Source: Pseudomonas sp. S09G 359 (GTDB taxonomy: Bacteria; Pseudomonadota; Gammaproteobacteria; Pseudomonadales; Pseudomonadaceae). Taken from it: 64,000 nucleotides of DNA. Numbering within the stretch: position 1 is the stretch's first letter; each line of letters opens with the position of its first letter. The position numbers were made by a program, and so were the translations under genes. Of this stretch, positions 9,849-17,807 are shown one piece after another. The stretch covers positions 3,253,501 to 3,317,500 of the forward strand of contig NZ_CP025263.1 of assembly GCF_002843605.1 (NCBI RefSeq). The letters run 5' to 3'. The notes beneath the pieces were generated by a model. The model saw only the letters and a list, made by a program, of their open reading frames with translations. It searched no databases and was not told where the DNA came from.

Positions 9849-11147
9849 ATGAGTTCAGTCCCCTCAAGTGCTGCACCCTCACTTCCCGTTGCACGCCGGC
9901 TGACACGCAGCGATTACAAAACGCTGTCGCTGTCTGCGCTGGGCGGTGCGTTGGAGTTTTACGACTTCATCATCTTCGTGTTTTTCGCCACCGTGGTGGG
10001 GAAGCTGTTTTTCCCCAGTGACATGCCCGAATGGCTACGCCTGATGCAAACATTTGGCATTTTTGCAGCGGGCTATCTGGCAAGACCGCTGGGCGGCGTT
10101 GTCATGGCGCACTTCGGCGACCTGCTGGGGCGCAAAAAAATGTTCACCTTGAGCATTTTCATGATGGCTGTGCCGACCTTGATCATGGGGCTGCTCCCCA
10201 CCTATGCGCAGATCGGTATTGCAGCGCCCCTGTTATTGCTGTTGATGCGTGTGATTCAAGGCGCTGCCATTGGCGGTGAAGTGCCGGGGGCCTGGGTTTT
10301 TGTTTCCGAACACGTGCCTCAACACCATGTTGGGTACGCCTGCGGCACGCTGACCTGTGGCCTGACGGCTGGCATCCTGTTGGGCTCTCTGGTGGCTACT
10401 GCGATCAACAGCGTTTACTCGCCAGCAGAAGTTGCCGACTACGCTTGGCGAATCCCCTTTTTGCTAGGAGGCGTGTTTGGTTTGCTCTCGGTCTACTTGC
10501 GCCGCTGGCTCCACGAAACGCCCGTGTTTGCTGAGATGCAGCTGAGAAAAACCCTGGCTGCCGAGGTGCCGTTACGCGCGGTTTTGCGTGACCATCGTGG
10601 TGCCATTCTGATTTCCATGGCGCTGACCTGGTTCCTCTCAGCCGGCATCATCGTGGTTATTTTGATGACGCCGACGGTGTTGCAGACGGTCTACCATTTT
10701 TCCGCCACCACGGCCTTACAGGCTAACAGCCTGGCCATTGTCTTTCTGAGCCTGGGCTGCGTGTTGGCCGGCTCGCTTGCAGACCGGTTCGGCGCCGGGC
10801 GCGTGTTTGTGCTGGGCTGTGCGGCATTGATGATCAGTTCGTGGACCTTTTATCACAGCCTCTTCGCCAATCCCAACTGGCTGTTCCCGATGTATGCCGT
10901 AACAGGCCTGTTGGTCGGCACCATCGGTGCGGTGCCCTACGTGATGGTCAAGGCATTCCCACCGGTAGTGCGCTTTAGCGGGTTGTCATTTTCATACAAC
11001 TTGGCCTACGCCATTTTCGGCGGCCTGACCCCTATGGTTGTTACGTTGATGCTCAAGGAAAGTCCTTTGGGGCCGGCGTATTACGTGTCGATTATCTGTG
11101 CGATTGGGATAGTGGTCGGCGGTTATCTATGGTCAAAAAATCGATAG
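9849..11147 (+). CDS. MFS transporter, metabolite:H+ symporter type
   Basis: A 432-residue, 12-helix major facilitator. The first helix has GGALEFYDFIIFVFFA and the 2-3 loop has ARPLGGVVMAHFGDLLGRKK, both typical of the MHS branch (citrate, 2-oxoglutarate, proline/betaine importers). The helix-4 RVIQGAAIGGEVPGA segment also fits. It lies 155 bp behind the aminotransferase and overlaps possible long starts of the next gene, so it is probably co-expressed. It is the likely importer of the substrate handled by the cluster. Confidence 0.9.
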   Translation: MSSVPSSAAPSLPVARRLTRSDYKTLSLSALGGALEFYDFIIFVFFATVVGKLFFPSDMPEWLRLMQTFGIFAAGYLARPLGGVVMAHFGDLLGRKKMFTLSIFMMAVPTLIMGLLPTYAQIGIAAPLLLLLMRVIQGAAIGGEVPGAWVFVSEHVPQHHVGYACGTLTCGLTAGILLGSLVATAINSVYSPAEVADYAWRIPFLLGGVFGLLSVYLRRWLHETPVFAEMQLRKTLAAEVPLRAVLRDHRGAILISMALTWFLSAGIIVVILMTPTVLQTVYHFSATTALQANSLAIVFLSLGCVLAGSLADRFGAGRVFVLGCAALMISSWTFYHSLFANPNWLFPMYAVTGLLVGTIGAVPYVMVKAFPPVVRFSGLSFSYNLAYAIFGGLTPMVVTLMLKESPLGPAYYVSIICAIGIVVGGYLWSKNR

Positions 11148-11182
11148 AGTTTCCGATGCCTACCAAAATGGAGGGCACCGCG

Positions 11183-12004
11183 ATGCCCACTCAGTTTTCA
11201 TTGCAGCGTATTGATTGGATGGTGACCCTGCGCGCCCTGGATATCCACGGTTATGCAACGCTCCCAGGGTTGATCAGCGAAGCTCAATGCCTGGAACTGG
11301 CTGCAGCTGAGGCCACGGAGGTCACCACCCTGGAAACGTTGAGTGGAGTGGGGGCGGGTTTTTGCCAGGGTTCTGTCTGCATGTTGGTGAACCCTTGTTC
11401 TGTCGTGGGTTATTTAGAGGCGTTGTTATATCCACCGCTGAACTTGCTCGCCAATGTCTGGAGCGAGCGCTCCGGTTCCAGCTATCGCTTCCCGGCATCG
11501 CCGCAGGCCCTGGTGACGGAATGTGCCGAGTGGGGGCAACACCGCACTCTGAGCTATCTATCTTGCTACGGCGTAGATGACTGCGAGCGGCTGCATCACT
11601 GTGTCAGGGGGGAGCAGAGAGTGTTCCCCTTTCAGGCGGTCGTGCTGCTGTCCAGCACGGAGCATGACTTTTTGGGTGGTGAATTGTTAATCGCGCGCCA
11701 GGATGAACGGGCACCTACGGCCACCTTCAACGTTCAGGCACAGCAGGGCGACGTGGTGCTGTTGGCGGTCAAACGCAAACCGCGCCGTGAAGCGGGGGAC
11801 CTGGTCTGGTCGACCTTGCGCCACGGCGTCCAGCCGGTGCGCTCAGGGCAACGCAAAGCACTGAATCTTGTGTTTCATCGAGGCAACGGTTCGGACGAGG
11901 ATTTTTCGTCACCCGAGCGCTACGTGCGTGCCGGTCCTGGTGTATCGCTTGCGGATTTCGGTCCTGGCATTGCAAGCCAAGACATCGGCGTTTCGCATGA
12001 GTGA
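11183..12004 (+). CDS. 2OG-Fe(II) oxygenase-like protein with altered metal motif
   Basis: 273 residues from ATG 11183, behind TGGAGGG; upstream in-frame starts at 11129 and 11156 lack a ribosome site. The C-terminal half resembles bacterial 2OG-Fe(II) oxygenases of the DUF2086 type: VFPFQAVVLLSS, FLGGELLIARQ, a QQGDVVLLAVKRK strand, and RHGVQPVRSGQRKALNLVFH with the distal His and 2-oxoglutarate-binding Arg. Where relatives as I recall them read L-H-x-D, this protein reads LHHC, so the metal-binding Asp appears replaced by Cys. It may be a changed or inactive oxygenase. It sits inside the amino-acid catabolic cluster. Confidence 0.7.
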   Translation: MPTQFSLQRIDWMVTLRALDIHGYATLPGLISEAQCLELAAAEATEVTTLETLSGVGAGFCQGSVCMLVNPCSVVGYLEALLYPPLNLLANVWSERSGSSYRFPASPQALVTECAEWGQHRTLSYLSCYGVDDCERLHHCVRGEQRVFPFQAVVLLSSTEHDFLGGELLIARQDERAPTATFNVQAQQGDVVLLAVKRKPRREAGDLVWSTLRHGVQPVRSGQRKALNLVFHRGNGSDEDFSSPERYVRAGPGVSLADFGPGIASQDIGVSHE

Positions 12005-12140
12005 ATGCCATCTGGCAGCGGTCCCACCGGCGTAAACGCAATCGCCTGCCAAAGGCTAACGGGTAACCTGCCTTCCCATGCGTTCGGGCGTTCTGTCTGC
12101 GCCACCATACCCTTTTCATCAACCATCTCAGGATTATGAA

Positions 12141-12992
12141 ATGACTCGTCTTCGTTCTTCCCATGGCTTTATGGGGCCATTTTCTCCCGACGGTAAGTCA
12201 AGCATCGCACCCACGCCACCTTGGCACTATGCGGCTGACTTCATCACCATTGAGTATTGGGTTGAGCCTGAATTCATCGAGCGCTTATTGCCACCGGGCC
12301 TGAGCTTGCATCCTGACGAACCCGGACTGGTAACGGTCTCGTTCGTCGACTGGCAGGCGTGTACCAATGGTGCAGAAGAGTTATTGGACCCGGTTCGCGC
12401 CCAATACAAGGAATGCATCGTGTTGGCCAGTGTCCAGTATGAGGGGCAACTGATGCAGTACTGCCCCTATATCATCGTCGACCAGGACACGTCCCTGGCG
12501 CGCGGCTGGGCCCTGGGGTACCCGAAAAAAATCGGTTCGGTCTGGACCACTCGTTCGATGGGGGTTAAATCCATCGCGTCACCTGGCGAGGAGACAGGCA
12601 GCGTGTTTGCCGGCACCGTGGCGGTCAAGGACCGGCGCCTTGCCGAAGGTCATGTCCGGCTGACGGGGCCTGCCGACGGAACGGCCGTCACATTTGGCAG
12701 TCGCCCCATTGTTGCCCTGCGCCATTTTCCTTCGATGTTCGAGGGTGAAGAAGATCGGCCGGCGGTGTTCGAGCTTGTGAGGCTTCAGGCCGAGAACGTG
12801 CAGGCGGGTGAGGTACTTGAAGGCGAAGCCAAGCTAACGATTTTTGATTCGGCCACGGAGCTGCTGGGTGCGTTGGACCCGGTCCGCGTGGGACGCGGTT
12901 GGCGCTATTCGCTGGCAATGTCCAACCGCACCAACACCCTGCTGCGCGACCTGCGCACCGTTGGACTGGATATTTGCGAAGAGGGCGCTTGA
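12141..12992 (+). CDS. Acetoacetate decarboxylase-family protein
   Basis: 283 residues from ATG 12141, with AGGATT upstream; a longer frame from 12078 has no ribosome site. The stretch RGWALGYPKKIGSV matches the acetoacetate decarboxylase active region, where a lysine forms a Schiff base with the substrate. An upstream ECIVLASVQYEGQ segment supplies the acidic residues seen in the family. Members decarboxylate beta-keto acids or catalyse related Schiff-base chemistry. The stop is 2 bases from the next start, so it is coupled to the RraA-like gene. The substrate is unknown. Confidence 0.82.
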   Translation: MTRLRSSHGFMGPFSPDGKSSIAPTPPWHYAADFITIEYWVEPEFIERLLPPGLSLHPDEPGLVTVSFVDWQACTNGAEELLDPVRAQYKECIVLASVQYEGQLMQYCPYIIVDQDTSLARGWALGYPKKIGSVWTTRSMGVKSIASPGEETGSVFAGTVAVKDRRLAEGHVRLTGPADGTAVTFGSRPIVALRHFPSMFEGEEDRPAVFELVRLQAENVQAGEVLEGEAKLTIFDSATELLGALDPVRVGRGWRYSLAMSNRTNTLLRDLRTVGLDICEEGA

Positions 12993-12994
12993 AC

Positions 12995-13702
12995 ATGGAC
13001 GCCTTGGTACTTCAGCGTACTTACCTGGATTTGACGACCCCGCATGTTGCCGATGCGTGCATGCGTTTGGGGATCGCAGTGCGTCTCGCACCCTCGGCAG
13101 TACGCCCAGTGTGGAGTGGCACGCATTTTGTGGGCCGTGTATGTCCGGCGCGGCATTATGGAAGTGTCGATGTGTTTTTAGAGGCCATTGATACGGCTGA
13201 ACGGGGCGATGTGCTGGTGGTGGATAACGGCGGGCGCATGGACGAAGCCTGTGTCGGGGATCTGGTGACTCTGGAAGCAAGCCTCGCCGGCATGGCCGGT
13301 GTAGTCATCTGGGGGTTGCACCGTGACACGGTTGAACTCAAGGCCATTCGTCTGCCCATGTTCAGCTTGGGGACGTTGCCCGTAGGCCCGCAGCGTCTGG
13401 ATCCGCGTGAAACCGAGGCGTTGGTGTCTGCAACGTGCGGCGCTACGTTGGTGACTGCTGAAGACTTTGCCCTGGGCGACGATGACGGTGTGCTGTTTAT
13501 TCCCTTGAAGCGTGCAGCAGAAGTGGCAGAAGTGGCCACGGCGATCCGTGACACCGAGCGCTACCAGGCAGCGCGAATGCGCTTGGGCAAGTCGTTTCGA
13601 GAACAGGCCCGCTTCGACACTTACCTGCAATCGCGGTTGACTGATCCTGAACAGACATTCCGCCAGCATTTGCGCGCCTTTGGCGGTGAAATCGAAGAGT
13701 AG
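12995..13702 (+). CDS. RraA-like / 4-hydroxy-4-methyl-2-oxoglutarate aldolase-family protein
   Basis: 235 residues from ATG 12995, two bases behind the preceding stop. The family core is visible: VADACMRLG near the start, RGDVLVVDNGGRMDEACVGDL, then LAGMAGVVIWGLHRDTVEL, which corresponds to the usual VIDGxVRD metal/pyruvate site. The D of VIDG is W here, while the R-D pair is kept. Characterised members are class II pyruvate aldolases or oxaloacetate decarboxylases; others (RraA) bind RNase E. Within a catabolic cluster a lyase role is likelier. It is longer than RraA (about 160), matching the aldolase-like subgroup. Confidence 0.78.
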   Translation: MDALVLQRTYLDLTTPHVADACMRLGIAVRLAPSAVRPVWSGTHFVGRVCPARHYGSVDVFLEAIDTAERGDVLVVDNGGRMDEACVGDLVTLEASLAGMAGVVIWGLHRDTVELKAIRLPMFSLGTLPVGPQRLDPRETEALVSATCGATLVTAEDFALGDDDGVLFIPLKRAAEVAEVATAIRDTERYQAARMRLGKSFREQARFDTYLQSRLTDPEQTFRQHLRAFGGEIEE

Positions 13703-13716
13703 AAAAACTGCGGGTA

Positions 13717-13741
13717 GCCTGCTCAAAGGAAGGGGGCAGGC
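13717..13741. terminator. Possible bidirectional hairpin between convergent genes
   Basis: GCCTGC (13717-13722) and GCAGGC (13736-13741) form a 6-bp stem in the 50-bp gap between the converging RraA-like and Lrp genes. There is no strong T-run on either strand, so confidence is limited. Confidence 0.35.
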
Positions 13742-13752
13742 CATCAGCAGTA

Positions 13753-14214
13753 TCAGATGGGCAATGCCGAGGTCAGCTTGATCGTCTGCATGGGCACTTC
13801 AGTTTTGACACTCTTGACGCCTTTGATCGTTGCCAGGTAGTCACCCTGGAATTTGCGATAGCCGGTCAGGTCACCGGCCACTACCCTGAGCAGGAAATCA
13901 CAGTCGCCCGCCATGAGGTGGCACTCCACCACCTGAGGGAGTTTCAACACCTCTTGGGTAAAGTGATCGACGGTTTCTGCGTCCTGGCCATTCAGCCAGA
14001 TCCGTACAAACACCGTCAGGCCAACATCCAGTTTTTGGGCGTTGAGCAGTGCGACGTAGCGCTCAATGATGCCATTGTCCTCCAGCCACTTCACGCGGCG
14101 CAGGCAGGGCGACGTGGAGAGCCCTACGTGGTCCGCCAGCTCGATATTCTGCATACGCCCGTCGGCCTGCAACGCGCGCAGGATTCTGCGGTCAATTTCG
14201 TCCAGGTTTTTCAT
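13753..14214 (-). CDS. Lrp/AsnC-family transcriptional regulator
   Basis: 153 residues with the standard layout: N-terminal winged helix (LDEIDRRILRALQADGRMQN, then VGLSTSPCLRRVKWLEDNGI) and a C-terminal RAM effector domain (FVRIWLNGQ..., LMAGDCDFLLRVVAGDL). Such proteins form octamers and respond to amino acids. It is 9 bp behind an AraC-type gene on the same strand, so the two are probably co-transcribed. It converges on the oxidoreductase-aminotransferase cluster and is a reasonable candidate for its amino-acid sensor. Confidence 0.93.
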   Translation of the reverse strand: MKNLDEIDRRILRALQADGRMQNIELADHVGLSTSPCLRRVKWLEDNGIIERYVALLNAQKLDVGLTVFVRIWLNGQDAETVDHFTQEVLKLPQVVECHLMAGDCDFLLRVVAGDLTGYRKFQGDYLATIKGVKSVKTEVPMQTIKLTSALPI

Positions 14215-14223
14215 CTCTTCAAC

Positions 14224-15030
14224 TCACCCGTCACACTGTGGAAAGTACCAGCGTGAAGGGGCAATACCGAAACTTCTCTTGAAGTGCCTGGACATATGGC
14301 TCTGGTCAAAAAAGCCCGAATCTATGGCCGCCTTGGACAGCGTCTGGCCGGCCTGCACCAGTTGTTTGACCTGGCTGAGTCGGCGCGCGGTGATGTAACG
14401 GTGGGGGCTGGTGCCAAAGAACACCCGAAAATCTTTGGACAGGCTCCAACGGTCTCGGCCGGCGCAATCCGCGAGTTGGTCGAGGGTGATCGGTCGGTCC
14501 AGGTTGTCGTGGATGTATTCGCGTGCCCGCAGTGCAGCGGCGAAATGGTGGGCAGGGCGTGCCGGACGCTGACCGGTGACGGCGGCGAGGGTCATCACGA
14601 AGTTGAACAGCGCATCGTCTTCTGCCAGGGGGGCGAGTTCATGGGCATGCAGGAGTTCGAATACCGCTGAAACCAGGCGTTGGTCACGGGACACCCCGCT
14701 TTTCAAGAATGGCAACGGCTTGCCCTTGACGATGTGCTGAACCAGCGACGGCGGCACGTAAAGGCCTTGGTAGCGCAAACCCGTGTCCGTTCCAGCGCAG
14801 CCATCGTGCATTTCGTCCGGGTGCAGAATCATTGCCTCGCCGGGGACGCAAACGTTGGACTCGCCGCGGTACTGGAAGCGGTGCGCGCCGTCCAGCGTCA
14901 TGCCGATCGCATAGGTGTCGTGCTGGTGCGCGTCGAACGCATGAGCCACGAAAAACGCCTCGAACCGCTCCAGCGATGAGGTCTGAGGAGCATGTTTAAC
15001 CCAATCTGTTGTCGAGCGTTGATCGTGCAT
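14224..15030 (-). CDS. AraC-family transcriptional regulator (cupin-type sensor)
   Basis: 268 residues. The N-terminal half is a small cupin-like sensor of the AraC_binding type (HAFDAHQHDTYAIGMTLDG, VPGEAMILHPDEMHDG). The C-terminal 100 residues hold the paired helix-turn-helix, including TLDQLADCAGRDRWSLSKDF and SKAAIDSGFFDQSHMSRHFK. It lies directly upstream of the Lrp-type gene and probably forms a two-regulator operon with it. The GlxA-type gene that follows is a separate unit. Target genes are not evident from sequence. Confidence 0.9.
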   Translation of the reverse strand: MHDQRSTTDWVKHAPQTSSLERFEAFFVAHAFDAHQHDTYAIGMTLDGAHRFQYRGESNVCVPGEAMILHPDEMHDGCAGTDTGLRYQGLYVPPSLVQHIVKGKPLPFLKSGVSRDQRLVSAVFELLHAHELAPLAEDDALFNFVMTLAAVTGQRPARPAHHFAAALRAREYIHDNLDRPITLDQLADCAGRDRWSLSKDFRVFFGTSPHRYITARRLSQVKQLVQAGQTLSKAAIDSGFFDQSHMSRHFKRSFGIAPSRWYFPQCDG

Positions 15031-15117
15031 GATGGCGCACTACTCAGTGATTTTTCGAATTTTACGCCAGTGCATCGGGTCATGGCTTGGACGTTTGTGG
15101 GTGGTGTGGCAGGCCGG

Positions 15118-16143
15118 CTAGCGTTGTCGATTGCCTGTCGTTGTAGCGAATCGACTGCGGTAGGCCGCTGGTGTCGAACCCACCTGCTGGCGAAAGAGAC
15201 GCGTGAAGGAACTAGCGTTCTGATAACCGACCTGATTGGCGATCTCCTCGATGCTCAAATCGCTGCTTTCGAGCAGGGTCATGGAGATCTCGAGACGCAG
15301 GTTTTGCAAATAGGCTAGGGGTGTTGTGCCCAGCACGCTGTTGAAGTGGCGTATCAGCGTACGTACGCTGACCGACAACGCCGAAGCAAGCTCGGGCAAG
15401 CTGATGTCCTCGGCAAAATGCTTGAGCAGCCAGTGCTGTGCCTTGGCAACCATGGTGTCGCTGTGCACGGTTTCCATCTGCAGGGGCAGATAAGGCAGTT
15501 GAGTGGTCTGGCTGGTGTCGATAAGCATCGTTTTGGCGGTCAGGGTTGCGGTATTCGCGCCGCAGAAATGCTCGACCATCCGTACCCCTTGCAGCAGATA
15601 CGAAGCATTGGCGCCAGCGCACCACAGGCGGTCCTCCTCGGTCACCATCGAGCGCAATTGCAGGTTCACCGCAGGGTGGCGCTCGCGAAACAGCCGCTCC
15701 AGCCACCAGGTAGTTGTGGCCTGACGACCCTGCAACAAGCCGGTCTCGGCGAGCAGGAAGGTGCCTGTGCAATTGGCGGCCAGCACCGCGCCCTCGCGCC
15801 ATTGCGCCTTGAGCCACTCCAACTGCGGTACAGCGCTTTCGAGCATCTGTTCGAAAGCGTCATGCCCCGCGTAGTACAGCCCCGGAATAAAGATCATGTC
15901 GACCTTCTCTTGCGGTAGCGGGGTGGCGATGTTCAACGCCAATCCATTGCATGCCGTGACGGGCTTACCCTTGTTCGACACGAACTGCCAGGAAAAAGGC
16001 CGGGCAATGGCTTTACCGGTCTTGTGTTGCTGGCGACTGAGGTGCGCATTGGTGACATGGAACACGTCGGCGATGCCGGCGAGGCTCGAGGCATAACAGC
16101 CATCGAGAGCCAAAATGGCGACACGTAGCGGGGCGATTTTCAT
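15118..16143 (-). CDS. GlxA-type AraC regulator with DJ-1/PfpI-like sensor domain
   Basis: 341 residues. The first 200 form a class I glutamine amidotransferase-like (DJ-1/PfpI) domain: RVAILALDGCYASSLAG, VDMIFIPGLYYAG and AANCTGTFLLAETGLL, the last with the Cys at the nucleophile elbow. The final 100 residues are an AraC DNA-binding domain (DISLPELASALSVSVRTLIR; SIEEIANQVGYQNASSFTRLF). GlxA-like regulators such as GbdR, ArgR and CdhR usually activate catabolic operons. It is divergent from the flavodoxin-fold reductase gene, and the shared spacer holds one of two copies of a 55-bp element described separately. Confidence 0.93.
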   Translation of the reverse strand: MKIAPLRVAILALDGCYASSLAGIADVFHVTNAHLSRQQHKTGKAIARPFSWQFVSNKGKPVTACNGLALNIATPLPQEKVDMIFIPGLYYAGHDAFEQMLESAVPQLEWLKAQWREGAVLAANCTGTFLLAETGLLQGRQATTTWWLERLFRERHPAVNLQLRSMVTEEDRLWCAGANASYLLQGVRMVEHFCGANTATLTAKTMLIDTSQTTQLPYLPLQMETVHSDTMVAKAQHWLLKHFAEDISLPELASALSVSVRTLIRHFNSVLGTTPLAYLQNLRLEISMTLLESSDLSIEEIANQVGYQNASSFTRLFRQQVGSTPAAYRSRFATTTGNRQR

Positions 16144-16156
16144 AATGGCAAATTAC

Positions 16157-16211
16157 GCATAAAAATAGTCATTAATGCCAATTTAGCACCGCGATCCGCT
16201 TCCGTACAGTG
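16157..16211 (+). promoter_or_regulatory. Conserved 55-bp promoter element, copy A
   Basis: This stretch matches 20055-20109 at 39 of 55 positions with no gap. Shared blocks include GCATAAAAA at the left, GTCA, TGCCAAT in the middle and CGTAC-GTG at the right. The left arm ATTxxGCATAA and right arm TAATGCCAAT form an imperfect inverted repeat. It lies between the GlxA-type regulator gene and the reductase gene, 29 bp before the latter, and is the likely operator/promoter of that unit. Confidence 0.75.
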
Positions 16212-16239
16212 AGCTCATCAGCCATTGACCGGAGCTTTC

Positions 16240-16956
16240 ATGAACGTACTGATTGTCCACGCGCACAACGAACCGCAGTCATTCAACACGGCCATGTTCA
16301 ACCTCGCTGTGGAGGTGCTGAGCGGGCAGGGGCATGAGGTGGACGTGTCTGATTTATACGCGATGAACTTCAACCCTGTCGCCAGCGCCAGCGACTTTGG
16401 CCAGCGCGCCAACAGCGAGCACCTGGTCTACGCCCTGGAGCAGCGCAACGGTTACACCACTGGCACCCTCGCGCCGGACATCCTCGCTGAACTGGAGAAG
16501 ATCAAGCGCGCCGACCTGATCATCTTCAACTTCCCGATCTACTGGTTCAGCATGCCGGCGATCATGAAGGGCTGGTTCGACCGCGTGTTCATTTCGGGGT
16601 ACTGCTATGGCGGTGCGCGCATTTATGACCGCGGCGGCTTGAAAGACAAAAAAGCCATGCTTGCGTTTTCGCTCGGCGGCCAGGACCACATGTTTGGTCC
16701 GGGCGCTGTGCACGGTGAACTGGAAACTTTGTTGCAGCCTATCCAGCGCGGCGTGTTGGGGTATGTCGGCCTTACTGTCTTGCCGCCATTCGTAGCCTTC
16801 CATGTGCCCTATATCAGCCAAGCGGCGCGTGAGGACTACCTGGCGCAGTACCGCGAGCATCTGTTGACCCTGGATCAGCGCGCGCCGCTCGAGTTTCCGT
16901 CGCTGGATGACTACGACGAAATTCTGCGCCCTAAACATTCGACGGCTCACGCATGA
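16240..16956 (+). CDS. Flavodoxin-fold NAD(P)H:quinone oxidoreductase
   Basis: 238 residues from ATG 16240, behind CCGGAGC; an in-frame ATG at 16225 overlaps that region. The start MNVLIVHAHNEPQSFNTAMF and the segment IFNFPIYWFSMPAIMKGWFD are characteristic of the KefF/NQO1-like flavodoxin_2 family, which binds FMN/FAD and reduces quinones or similar acceptors with NAD(P)H. It is the first gene of a unit that continues with a crotonase and an SDR. A paralogue is at 38042. A role in reducing an enone or quinone-like intermediate is possible. Confidence 0.88.
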   Translation: MNVLIVHAHNEPQSFNTAMFNLAVEVLSGQGHEVDVSDLYAMNFNPVASASDFGQRANSEHLVYALEQRNGYTTGTLAPDILAELEKIKRADLIIFNFPIYWFSMPAIMKGWFDRVFISGYCYGGARIYDRGGLKDKKAMLAFSLGGQDHMFGPGAVHGELETLLQPIQRGVLGYVGLTVLPPFVAFHVPYISQAAREDYLAQYREHLLTLDQRAPLEFPSLDDYDEILRPKHSTAHA

Positions 16957-16973
16957 CGGTTGGTGAGGTCGGT

Positions 16974-17789
16974 ATGACGACTCCCTTTAACAACCGTTCA
17001 GGCGTTCAAGTCGAGCGCCTCGGGCTTATCTGTTTCATTACGCTGGATCGTCCCGAGACGGGCAACAGTGTGGATCTGGGCATAGGGCTGGCGTTGAGAG
17101 ATGCGGTGCGCTCGCTGGTTGTGAACCCGCCACGTGTTGTGGTTCTGCGCAGCAGCGGCGCGCACTTCATGGTGGGGGGCGATGTGCGCCGCTTCGAGAC
17201 CTTATTGAGGGTCTCCAGCGAGGCCTGCGCCGATGAGTTGGAAACCCTGATCAGTGCCGTCAACGAAGCGGTAACCGGACTGACGCAATTGCCCTGTCCG
17301 GTGCTGGGTTTGATCAACGGCGCCGCTGCCGGCTTCGGACTGTCGCTGGCCTTGGCGTGCGACATCCTGGTCGCGGCCGACGATGCAAGTTTCCTGATGG
17401 CGTACAGCGCAATCGGTGCAACGCCGGACGGCGGCGGCACCTGGCATCTGCCACGGCAGGTGGGGTTGCATCGAGCCATGGCCATCGCGTTGTTGAATCC
17501 GAAACTGAGCGCCGTTGACGCGAAGGTCGCAGGCCTGGTGATCGAGGTGGTGCCTGGCGAAGAGCTGGCGGCAGCCGGCCTGGCCATCGCCCAACGCTTG
17601 GCCGACGGTCCCGCCGCGGCGCAGGCTGGGATCAAACGCTTGCTGCGTAGCGGCCTGGACGCAAACCTGGAAACGGCCTTGGCAGCCGAAAAGGCCACGT
17701 TCGTGGCGGTATCCGCCAGCGCTGACTTTGCAGAAGGCGTTGCCGCGTTTTGCCAGCGCCGCAAGGCTCAATTTGGTTCGTCCCTTTAA
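16974..17789 (+). CDS. Enoyl-CoA hydratase/isomerase family protein, PaaG-like active site
   Basis: 271 residues from ATG 16974, preceded by GGTGAGG; an alternative ATG at 16953 overlaps the upstream stop by 4 bp. The oxyanion-hole stretches are present (AHFMVGGDV, AAAGFGLSLALACD). The first hydratase Glu is replaced (GLSLA instead of CELA). The second region reads SAIGATPDGGGTWHLPR, which resembles the PDSGGTWxLPR motif of the ring-enoyl-CoA isomerase PaaG, where Asp is catalytic. An isomerase rather than hydratase role is therefore more likely. It is translationally linked to the reductase gene. Confidence 0.85.
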   Translation: MTTPFNNRSGVQVERLGLICFITLDRPETGNSVDLGIGLALRDAVRSLVVNPPRVVVLRSSGAHFMVGGDVRRFETLLRVSSEACADELETLISAVNEAVTGLTQLPCPVLGLINGAAAGFGLSLALACDILVAADDASFLMAYSAIGATPDGGGTWHLPRQVGLHRAMAIALLNPKLSAVDAKVAGLVIEVVPGEELAAAGLAIAQRLADGPAAAQAGIKRLLRSGLDANLETALAAEKATFVAVSASADFAEGVAAFCQRRKAQFGSSL

Positions 17790-17807
17790 TCCCCCACGAG
17801 GTCTTTC

